From CAZTWC01 sp964617105 [NCBI: uncultured Myxococcia bacterium] (lineage in GTDB: Bacteria; CAZTWC01), in assembly GCA_964617105.1 (NCBI GenBank), contig CAZTWC010000261.1, positions 1 through 5,372 of the forward strand: 5,372 nt of DNA, given 5' to 3'. Under the pieces are notes generated by a model that had not been told where the DNA came from, did no database searches, and worked only from the letters and a program-made list of their open reading frames with translations. Shown one piece after another: positions 1 through 5,372 of the stretch; positions within the stretch are counted from its first letter, which is position 1, and every line of letters starts with the position of its first letter. The position numbers and the translations under genes were made by a program.

Positions 1-961
1 TCTGGGTCCAGGCGCCGATAAAGGGCACCAGGATAACTATCAGCATTGGATTCAACATACCCCAGGCAGTGCCAATCTTGGCGCCTTCACCGATATAACG
101 CTCAGCAAAAGGCGGCAGACTGTAGTGCATATGATAAAACACGCTTTTGGCGCCCACGCAGATCAGCATAAAAGCCATAAAAGCCCAAAACCGTTTCTCT
201 TTGATCACCTCCAGGAAAATCTTTAGCGGATTAGTCTCTTTTTTAAAACTTTCGCTCTTCGCCGGTTCAAATCCTTTGTTTTCAACTTTTTCATCCACAT
301 CCTCTTTAACGTAGATATTTTTACGGATCAAAGAGACAATCAAAACCACTCCGATAGTGGTAATGATAGCAGCGATAAAAAAATTGAACTGGTGGTCACT
401 CATATCAGTGCCGACTACCGACACTTTACCGCCCACATCTTTTACATGCTGCCGGATCATATCCCAGGCTTTACCGCCAATGGCATAGCCCACATTGAAA
501 AGCACATAGAAAAGGGAAAAAGCCATGGAGCGTTGTTTGCTATTGGTGTAACGTCTGATGGCAGCAGTGGAAACCGGCACCATAAAAGCCATGCCCACAG
601 CAATGGGACTGAGGCCAATGATAACTGCAGCAATAAAAGGTATATTGAAAGAGATAGCCAGCCTGCCGACAAAGCAAACCAAATAACCCCAGAATAGAGA
701 GCGCCTGATCCCCAGGGCATCGGTTACCATACCTGAAACCGACATCATCGCGCTCAGCACCATTCCCCAGATCATAAGCACCATGGGCGCTTCTGTATCA
801 GTTAGACTCATGTCGGACATCAACCAGAGCATCAGAGAAAACTGCATTAAGGTATAACCGATATATTCGGTAACATTAACCAAATAGACTATCCACAACT
901 CTCGCGGAGCACATCTTAATATCAACAGTTGACTGGTTAATTCCTTTAATTTTTCTTTCAT
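1..961 (-). CDS. Major facilitator superfamily transporter, POT-like, C-terminus cut by window edge
   Basis: The frame is open from an ATG at 961-959 to the window edge and gives 320 residues; the C-terminal part lies outside. An AGGAG (971-967) five bases before the ATG supports this start. The protein is strongly hydrophobic, with about eight membrane segments visible (roughly residues 22-48, 60-80, 88-105, 107-130, 145-163, 192-212, 258-275, 298-318). The loop after the second segment carries the MFS motif A pattern, with G77, D81, G84, R86 and R87. A charged cytoplasmic loop at about 213-256 sits between helices 6 and 7, as expected for the central MFS loop. The segment FYVLFNVGYAIG (151-162) recalls the PTR2 signature of proton-dependent oligopeptide transporters. 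TM1 has E32 and Y36 in a degenerate form of the POT ExxERFxxY motif. MFS membership is secure; the substrate is not known, and POT-type peptide/proton symport is only an inference. The gene lies downstream of the SpmA-SpmB gene in the same direction but has its own promoter. Confidence 0.85.
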   Translation of the reverse strand, partial: MKEKLKELTSQLLILRCAPRELWIVYLVNVTEYIGYTLMQFSLMLWLMSDMSLTDTEAPMVLMIWGMVLSAMMSVSGMVTDALGIRRSLFWGYLVCFVGRLAISFNIPFIAAVIIGLSPIAVGMAFMVPVSTAAIRRYTNSKQRSMAFSLFYVLFNVGYAIGGKAWDMIRQHVKDVGGKVSVVGTDMSDHQFNFFIAAIITTIGVVLIVSLIRKNIYVKEDVDEKVENKGFEPAKSESFKKETNPLKIFLEVIKEKRFWAFMAFMLICVGAKSVFYHMHYSLPPFAERYIGEGAKIGTAWGMLNPMLIVILVPFIGAWTQ

Positions 962-1011
962 CGTTTCTCCTAAATAAATGGGACGTTTTTTTATATAAAT
1001 AAAGTCAGATT

Positions 1012-1040
1012 ATTATACTTAATAAACCGTTTTTATGCAA
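1012..1040 (-). promoter_or_regulatory. Sigma-70-like promoter for the MFS gene
   Basis: Read on the minus strand, TTGCAT (1040-1035) is followed after exactly 17 bases by a perfect TATAAT (1017-1012). Transcription would start near 1005, giving a leader of about 44 bases that contains the AGGAG at 971-967. The -10 is consensus; the -35 keeps only the TTG core. The promoter lies wholly in the gap after the SpmA-SpmB stop codon, so the transporter can be expressed independently of that gene. Confidence 0.7.
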
Positions 1041-1047
1041 CTTGCAT
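1035..1047. repeat. Short perfect palindrome over the MFS promoter -35
   Basis: ATGCAA and TTGCAT flank a single central base, a 13-base perfect palindrome. One arm coincides with the -35 hexamer of the minus-strand promoter. This is a plausible operator site for a repressor. It is not a terminator for the SpmA-SpmB gene, since on the minus strand it is followed by A residues rather than T residues. A palindrome of this size can arise by chance, so the role is unproven. Confidence 0.35.
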
Positions 1048-1052
1048 TTCGA

Positions 1053-2456
1053 TTAAAACCAAATATTACAGATAAATACGGCGGCTACGATACCGGCCAG
1101 GTCGGCCAGCAGGCAGGCATGGAGAGCGTGGCGGGTTTTTCTGATTTGAACGGCTCCAAAATAGACGGCCAATACGTAAAAAGTGGTTTCGGTGGAACCT
1201 TGCATGGTGGATGCCAAAAAGGAGGAAAAAGAATCGGGGGCATGGCTGACTATTTCGCTCATAACTCCAAAAGCACCAGTGCCTGAAAGCGGCCGCAAAA
1301 AAGCCATGGGCAACACCTCTGCCGGCATTCCTACTACACTTGTCAGAGGGGAGAGCAGAGTTACCAATAACTCCAGGGCCCCGGACACCCGGAACATTCC
1401 AACCGCTACCAGGATAGCCACTAAAAAGGGGATGATGGTAATTGCTACCTTAAATCCCTCTTTAGCCCCGGCAGTAAAGGTTTCATAGACATTAATCCCT
1501 TTGGAGTAGCCATAGAGCAATAGAAAAGCCATCAGAAAAGGTATCATCCAAAAGGAGAGTAGGGTCTGGGCAAATTCCGCTCCCCTGCCCTGTTTTATCT
1601 CCACTCCCAGCCTGAAAAAAAGAGCCGCCAGACCAAGAAGCAGAAAGATGGTTATTAGTATTTTTCTGACTGGTCCCAAAGGCAAGGCCGGGCAATCTTT
1701 TTCTGGTTCATTTTCCAAAGATTTTTTCTCTTCCTGGCTGGTAGTTTTAGGGTCATCGTCAAAATTTGCAGCGGAGATACCCGATTTTGAATCCGCTCCC
1801 GGTTCAACATTATCACTATTTTGCGGGCCAACCAAAGGATCAGTATTGGCAAAAGCGGGCAAACGACTTAAAAATCTGGCCATTAAAATAGCCACCATAG
1901 TAGAACATAAGGTAGCAAACAGAGTTGGGATCAAAATAGAGGCCGGTGAGGCGGAGCCAGCAGCCGATCTAACTGCCATCACTCCCAGGGGCAAAAGCGT
2001 CACGCTGGAAGTATTGATAGCCAAAAACAGACACATGGAATTGGTGGCGGTGTGGGGCTGCGGATTAAAACTGTTTAGATCCTTCATGGCCTTTATTCCC
2101 AGGGGAGTGGCCGCATTTCCCAGCCCCAGAATATTGGCGGCAATATTCATAATAATGGAACTCATGGCCGGATGTTCGGCCGGAATATCTGGAAAGAGCC
2201 GCACCATCAGCGGTTTTATCAGTCTGGCAATTTTTTTCAGCAACCCTCCCTCCTCGGCCACTTTCATAATTCCCAGCCAAAGAGACATGGCGCCAATCAA
2301 ACCAATAGCCAGATTCACCGCGCTTTTAGCCTTTTCAAAAGAGGCTTTGGTCAACTCTTCCATTCGTCCGGTAAAAGCAGCGCTTATGATGGCAATTAGA
2401 ATCAGAATCAGCCAAATAATATTAATCAAAGCCGGTTTTTGGGCTTTATCACTCAT
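1053..2456 (-). CDS. spmAB: SpmA-SpmB fusion: nucleoside-recognition (Gate) domain inner-membrane protein
   Basis: This 467-residue protein joins two membrane domains. Residues 1-200 match spore maturation protein A, with the diagnostic stretch N104-IAANILGLGNAATPLG-I121 followed by KAMKDLN, and later SVTLLPLG (151-158). Residues 262-467 match SpmB, with RPLSGTGAFGVMSEI (388-402) and the very conserved STMQGSTETTFYVLAVYFG (416-434). Between them lies a hydrophilic, mostly acidic linker (about 200-260). About ten hydrophobic segments are visible. In Bacillus subtilis the separate SpmA and SpmB proteins are needed for spore core dehydration. Fused and unfused homologues are common in bacteria that do not sporulate, where their role is unclear; transport or gating of a small molecule is an inference from the nucleoside-recognition family. 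The start is supported by GGAG (2466-2463), six bases from the ATG, and by a good upstream promoter. The gene diverges from ligA. No sporulation genes are seen nearby. Confidence 0.93.
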   Translation of the reverse strand: MSDKAQKPALINIIWLILILIAIISAAFTGRMEELTKASFEKAKSAVNLAIGLIGAMSLWLGIMKVAEEGGLLKKIARLIKPLMVRLFPDIPAEHPAMSSIIMNIAANILGLGNAATPLGIKAMKDLNSFNPQPHTATNSMCLFLAINTSSVTLLPLGVMAVRSAAGSASPASILIPTLFATLCSTMVAILMARFLSRLPAFANTDPLVGPQNSDNVEPGADSKSGISAANFDDDPKTTSQEEKKSLENEPEKDCPALPLGPVRKILITIFLLLGLAALFFRLGVEIKQGRGAEFAQTLLSFWMIPFLMAFLLLYGYSKGINVYETFTAGAKEGFKVAITIIPFLVAILVAVGMFRVSGALELLVTLLSPLTSVVGMPAEVLPMAFLRPLSGTGAFGVMSEIVSHAPDSFSSFLASTMQGSTETTFYVLAVYFGAVQIRKTRHALHACLLADLAGIVAAVFICNIWF

Positions 2457-2517
2457 TATCTACTCCAATATCAGGGTACTGTACTTTCAGGATGAACCTA
2501 AGGCTCGCTCATAATAT

Positions 2518-2547
2518 AATATATACCGTCTAATTCTTTGAAGTCAA
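2518..2547 (-). promoter_or_regulatory. Sigma-70-like promoter for the SpmA-SpmB gene
   Basis: On the minus strand a near-consensus -35, TTGACT (2547-2542), is followed by an AT-rich block that offers TATATT (2523-2518, 18-base spacer) or TATATA (2525-2520, 16-base spacer) as -10. The start of transcription would fall near 2510, leaving a leader of about 55 bases that includes the GGAG at 2466-2463. This is one of the best -35 matches in the window. Confidence 0.65.
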
Positions 2548-2598
2548 AATAAGTTTGATTTCAGGTGGGAACTTTTTTCGCTGAAAAATCATCCCTTT

Positions 2599-2604
2599 TA
2601 TGAT
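2599..2604 (+). promoter_or_regulatory. Possible -10 element for ligA
   Basis: TATGAT about 70 bases before the ligA start is a five-of-six match to the -10 consensus. No convincing -35 lies at the right distance (only T-rich sequence around 2575-2582). A second candidate, TATTAT at about 2619-2624, is equally weak on the -35 side. The TATGAT overlaps the right arm of a small inverted repeat, ATCAT (2588-2592) with ATGAT (2600-2604). The ligA promoter must lie somewhere in 2548-2670, but I cannot place it firmly. Confidence 0.25.
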
Positions 2605-2675
2605 ACATAGATAACACATATTATCCTTCCACCCTTCCGCTGTAAATTTCCGGACAGCCACTTAGGGCCAATAAA

Positions 2676-4706
2676 ATGAGCGATAAACGCCTATCAAAGG
2701 TAAAAAAAGAGATTGATAAACTGCGGCAGGAGATAAACCATCATAGCCATCGATATTATGTTCTGGACTCCCCTTTGATCTCCGACTTTCAATACGACAT
2801 GTTGCTTAAGGATTTGGAACTTCTGGAAAAAAAGTTTCCCCAACTGGTTTCCGCGGATTCCCCTACTCAGAGAGTTGGAGGAGCACCACTGGAGGGATTT
2901 GCCAAAGTAAACCACTCGCAGAAGATGCTCAGTCTGGATAATGTGTTTGACCCCCAGGAGTTTCTCGATTTTACCAGCCGGATTTATAAACTATTGCCCG
3001 AGGAAAAAGTTGAGTTTATGGTGGAACCAAAACTAGACGGGGTGGCTATTGAACTGATCTATGAGAATGGACATTTAAAAACCGCTGCCACCAGGGGAGA
3101 CGGTGCTGTTGGTGAAAATGTAACCTCCAATATCCGGACCATAAAATCTGTTCCTCTGGTTCTATATTCTCAAGAATCGGACCAATTTCCCTCTATTTTG
3201 GAAGTGCGGGGGGAAATTTTTATCGGCAAAACCGATTTTTCCAAATTAAACCAAAAAATGCTGGAACAAAACAAAGAACCTTTTGCCAATCCCCGCAATG
3301 CTGCTGCCGGCTCCATCCGTCAACTTGACTCCCGAGTCTGCGCCTCGCGCCCGCTGGATATGTTTTGTCACTCTCCTGGAGGCCATATTGACGACTCCAA
3401 AAATCTGGCTGAATTTTTCCTTCATGTCAAGGGCTGGGGACTGAAGATCAATCCCTACAACCGCCTTTGTCATAACCAGCAAGACGTGGTGGATTATTAT
3501 TATCATTTACAGGAGATACGGGAAGGACTACCCTACGAAATAGACGGCCTGGTAATAAAAATAAACTCCTTTGAACAGCAAAAACGGTTGGGAACCCTTT
3601 CCAAAAGTCCACGCTGGGCCATAGCCTTTAAATTTGAACCAATGCAGCAAACCACGGTGGTAGAAGATATCATCGTGCAGGTGGGACGGACAGGAGTTCT
3701 TACTCCGGTGGCAATTCTATCGCCGGCTCAGGTGGGTGGTGTTATGGTTAATCGGGCCACTCTCCATAATCAGGAGGAGATTGAAAAAAAAGATATCCGC
3801 CTGGGCGACACGGTGCTGATTCAAAGAGCTGGAGATGTTATTCCCGAAGTGGTGAAGGTGATCAAAGAGAAACGTCAAGGAGATGAAAAAATCTTTAAAA
3901 TGCCCCTCAATTGCCCCTCCTGTGGAGAGTTGGTTTTCCAACGCAAAAATGAGATCGCCTGGCGCTGCACCAACCCTAACTGCCGCAGCAAGATAGTTGA
4001 GGCCATTAAACACTTTGTTTCCAGAACCGCCTTGAATATCGAGGGATTAGGCGAAAAAATAATTGAGCAACTGGTAGGCCGAAAAATAGTACGCCAGTTT
4101 CTCGACCTATACAACCTGAATCTGGACCAAATCATCAGCCTGGATAGAATGGGACAAAAGTCTTCGGAAAATATTTTGGCTGCTATTGAAAATAGCAAAC
4201 AGAGAGACTATCCTTTCTACCGCCTTCTTTTTTCCCTGGGTACGGATCAGGTTGGTTTGCATACCGCCGGACTGTTGGCAAAGATTTTTCCTTCTCCGGA
4301 AAAACTCTTTAACGCCTCTATAGAAAATCTGCAACAACTAGATGGTATCGGCCCGGTAGTAGCGAAATCTATATGCCAGTTCTATTCAAAAGAGGAAAAT
4401 AGGCACCAATTATCCACACTCTATAAACTTTTAAATATGTCTGAACTCCAGGAAACCCCAGGAGATCCTCCGGTCGATTCACCTTTGACGGGAAAAACCG
4501 TGGTAATAACTGGAACAATAGAGGGGCGGACCAGGAATGAGGCCCGGGATATAATCGAAAAATTGGGCGGCAAGGTAGCAAGTTCGGTGAGTAAAAAAAC
4601 CAACCTGCTGCTGACCGGTGAAAAAGCGGGCAGTAAACTGAACAAAGCCAAAAAATTGGGGATACAAATAATTGGCATAGAGGATTTGGATAAAATGATA
4701 GACTGA
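2676..4706 (+). CDS. ligA: NAD-dependent DNA ligase LigA, complete
   Basis: LigA seals nicks in duplex DNA using NAD+, joining Okazaki fragments and completing repair. The 676-residue length is normal for the family. Domain Ia at the N-terminus shows HRYYVLDSPLISDFQYD (25-41), which binds the NMN part of NAD+. The adenylation domain has the catalytic motif EPKLDG with K119 as the AMP-accepting lysine, then TRGDG (139-143), EVRGE (176-180), ANPRNAAAGS (204-213), EIDGLVIKIN (288-297) and WAIAFKF (314-320). The OB fold follows, with QVGRTG (335-340). Next come a four-cysteine zinc finger (C413, C416, C431, C436), helix-hairpin-helix repeats (for example LNIEGLGEKI 453-462 and LDGIGPVVAKSI 555-566) and a C-terminal BRCT domain (about 603-676). 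No key residue is missing. The start is supported by a modest AGGG (2664-2667) eight bases upstream. The gene is transcribed away from the SpmA-SpmB gene and runs towards the HPt-like gene. Confidence 0.98.
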   Translation: MSDKRLSKVKKEIDKLRQEINHHSHRYYVLDSPLISDFQYDMLLKDLELLEKKFPQLVSADSPTQRVGGAPLEGFAKVNHSQKMLSLDNVFDPQEFLDFTSRIYKLLPEEKVEFMVEPKLDGVAIELIYENGHLKTAATRGDGAVGENVTSNIRTIKSVPLVLYSQESDQFPSILEVRGEIFIGKTDFSKLNQKMLEQNKEPFANPRNAAAGSIRQLDSRVCASRPLDMFCHSPGGHIDDSKNLAEFFLHVKGWGLKINPYNRLCHNQQDVVDYYYHLQEIREGLPYEIDGLVIKINSFEQQKRLGTLSKSPRWAIAFKFEPMQQTTVVEDIIVQVGRTGVLTPVAILSPAQVGGVMVNRATLHNQEEIEKKDIRLGDTVLIQRAGDVIPEVVKVIKEKRQGDEKIFKMPLNCPSCGELVFQRKNEIAWRCTNPNCRSKIVEAIKHFVSRTALNIEGLGEKIIEQLVGRKIVRQFLDLYNLNLDQIISLDRMGQKSSENILAAIENSKQRDYPFYRLLFSLGTDQVGLHTAGLLAKIFPSPEKLFNASIENLQQLDGIGPVVAKSICQFYSKEENRHQLSTLYKLLNMSELQETPGDPPVDSPLTGKTVVITGTIEGRTRNEARDIIEKLGGKVASSVSKKTNLLLTGEKAGSKLNKAKKLGIQIIGIEDLDKMID

Positions 4707-4728
4707 TCGTCTACGTCTGGGCATCAAC

Positions 4729-5220
4729 TTAGAAAAAATCATCCAGCATGGAGTCAATGGAATCCTGGGACAGTTTTTCCTTGTCTTCCACCCCTAAAAA
4801 GGAGCCAATGGTGAGCAGTTCATCGATATTTCCCCTGGCTTCCGTGGTTAATTCTTTGTTTTTACGAAAGGTTTCAACTGTCATGAGCAGAGTGTCAACG
4901 GTTTTGACCAGCAGATCATATTTCTCTTCATCCAGGGCCTGTTCCGCTTTCCAGCACCCTTCGGAAAGTAACTCAGCCTGCTCTGCCAACGAGATAATAA
5001 CCTGCTTTTGCTCATTATCCTCCAAAAAACCAAAGGTGCCAATAAAGCCATTCATCCGCTGGCTCACCTGGCGCATGGCATTAAAATCAGCCTTGTCATC
5101 GGCTAATTTGACCACATTTTGCTTGGTTTCCCAGATAATAGCGATAGAATCACGGTACAATTTCCGCAATTGCCGGTTATCTATCTCAATAATTTCTGAT
5201 AATTCATCATGCTGGCTCAT
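4729..5220 (-). CDS. Degenerate HPt-like helical protein with CheZ/FliM-type CheY-binding tail
   Basis: This soluble, probably all-helical protein of 163 residues has no signal peptide or membrane segment. Residues 46-65 align without gaps to the phosphotransfer helix of the CheA P1 (HPt) domain: shared N47, A48, G58 and the run GTFGF (61-65) match the E. coli CheA region around its phosphorylated His48. Here the histidine position is Q54 and the neighbouring lysine is N57, so phosphotransfer by the usual route is not possible. Helices before (about 16-40) and after (70-96, 100-120) fit the rest of a four-helix HPt bundle. The C-terminus, LSQDSIDSMLDDFF (150-163), resembles the CheY-binding C-terminal tail of CheZ and the LSQxxID(A)LL peptide of FliM. 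I infer an adaptor or phosphatase acting on a CheY-like receiver; the CheZ catalytic motif DFQDLTGQ is absent. The protein could also be an unrelated helical regulator. It stands alone, with ligA converging on its 3' end and a divergent gene at its 5' end. The start lacks a Shine-Dalgarno, and the promoter lies just upstream. Confidence 0.72.
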   Translation of the reverse strand: MSQHDELSEIIEIDNRQLRKLYRDSIAIIWETKQNVVKLADDKADFNAMRQVSQRMNGFIGTFGFLEDNEQKQVIISLAEQAELLSEGCWKAEQALDEEKYDLLVKTVDTLLMTVETFRKNKELTTEARGNIDELLTIGSFLGVEDKEKLSQDSIDSMLDDFF

Positions 5221-5228
5221 AGAATAAT

Positions 5229-5257
5229 ATATTACCCTAAAAAAGAACTTACTGCAA
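5229..5257 (-). promoter_or_regulatory. Sigma-70-like promoter for the HPt-like gene, giving a near-leaderless mRNA
   Basis: On the minus strand TTGCAG (5257-5252) and TAATAT (5234-5229) are separated by exactly 17 bases. The -10 ends only eight bases before the ATG at 5220, so transcription should start at about 5221-5223 and the message would have almost no leader. This agrees with the lack of a Shine-Dalgarno next to the ATG; the only AGGG (5238-5235) overlaps the promoter spacer and -10 region and would not be transcribed. Confidence 0.55.
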
Positions 5258-5286
5258 AAACTTTCTTAATAGTTTGAGGAACCAAA

Positions 5287-5372
5287 ATGGAAAGCAAAAA
5301 AGATATTCGCCTATTATTGGAAAAATCGGAACGTAAAATCCTTTCTCCCAAAGCCCAACTGAGTGAAAATTC
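5287..5372 (+). CDS. Probable dNTP triphosphohydrolase (dGTPase-like, HD superfamily), N-terminus only
   Basis: Only 28 codons plus two bases lie in the window; the frame is open to the edge. The ATG has a good GAGGA (5276-5280) six bases upstream. The visible peptide is hydrophilic and helical, with EKSERKILSPKAQLSEN at residues 12-28. The pattern of a glutamate/arginine-rich helix followed by LSPxAxxSEx is typical of the start of bacterial deoxyguanosinetriphosphate triphosphohydrolase-like proteins, where an S/N-x-GR motif and then the HD metal-binding motif normally follow. Those proteins cleave dNTPs to the nucleoside and triphosphate. The catalytic HD residues lie beyond the edge, so the call rests on the N-terminal pattern only. 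The gene diverges from the HPt-like gene across a 66-base gap that must hold its promoter; I could not place one with confidence. Confidence 0.55.
   Translation, partial: MESKKDIRLLLEKSERKILSPKAQLSEN

Noticed and set aside
392-697. Plus-strand open frame of 101 codons over the transporter gene
   Set aside because: It is antisense to the MFS gene, whose minus-strand frame is open across the whole region with motif A and membrane segments.
1648-2514. Long plus-strand open frame of 288 codons
   Set aside because: It lies antisense to the well-conserved SpmA-SpmB gene, matches no family I recognise, and is a shadow frame produced by that gene's codon usage.
2559-2590. Imperfect inverted repeat GATTTCAG / CTGAAAAATC as a terminator or riboswitch
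   Set aside because: The stem is about six pairs with a 16-base loop, has no following T-run on the relevant strand and no known riboswitch core, and it lies between divergent promoters.
2639-2658. LexA-like SOS box before ligA (GCTGT and ACAGC arms)
   Set aside because: The arms are separated by 10 bases, giving CTG-N12-CAG. The proteobacterial LexA site is CTG-N10-CAG, and the centre lacks the usual alternating AT. At most a weak 5-bp hairpin just before the ligA ribosome binding site.
4729-5220. A true CheZ phosphatase
   Set aside because: The tail is CheZ-like, but the protein is shorter than CheZ and lacks the conserved DFQDLTGQ catalytic motif. The central signature fits HPt better.
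4748-5227. Plus-strand open frame of 159 codons opposite the HPt-like gene
   Set aside because: The translation is serine-rich, low-complexity sequence typical of an antisense shadow. The minus-strand frame has the HPt-like signature, the CheY-binding tail and a promoter.

Overview
The window reads as ordinary bacterial chromosome. It is moderately AT-rich, with closely packed genes, AGGAG-type ribosome binding sites and sigma-70-like promoters. It holds two complete genes of known family, one complete gene not described by any standard family name, and two genes cut by the window edges. There are no RNA genes, mobile elements or CRISPR arrays. The SpmA-SpmB fusion, the NAD-dependent ligase and a chemotaxis-flavoured protein with a CheZ/FliM-like tail fit a motile, probably Gram-negative bacterium. 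The phylum cannot be fixed from this sequence alone.

Layout, left to right. Positions 1-961 (minus) hold the N-terminal 320 residues of a major facilitator transporter with peptide-transporter (POT)-like touches. It has its own well-formed promoter in the gap at 962-1052. Positions 1053-2456 (minus) hold a one-piece SpmA-SpmB fusion, an inner-membrane protein with two nucleoside-recognition/Gate-type halves joined by an acidic linker. The gap 2457-2675 is a divergent promoter region, with a good minus-strand promoter for the fusion gene. Positions 2676-4706 (plus) hold a complete ligA with all expected motifs. Only 22 bases separate its stop from the stop of the convergent gene at 4729-5220 (minus). 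The 66-base gap 5221-5286 is a second divergent region. The plus-strand gene starting at 5287 has only 28 codons in the window, and they resemble the N-terminus of a dNTP triphosphohydrolase (dGTPase-like).

The most interesting item is the 163-residue protein at 4729-5220. Its middle matches the phosphotransfer (HPt, CheA P1) signature but has glutamine where the phosphorylated histidine should be. Its last residues look like the CheY-binding tail of CheZ and the N-terminal CheY-binding peptide of FliM. This combination suggests a non-phosphorylatable HPt-fold protein that binds CheY-like receivers. Its promoter sits so close to the start codon that the mRNA is probably leaderless.

The genes do not form one pathway. 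The ligase and the putative dNTPase both concern DNA metabolism, but they are separated by the convergent HPt-like gene. The two membrane protein genes run in the same direction with a promoter between them.
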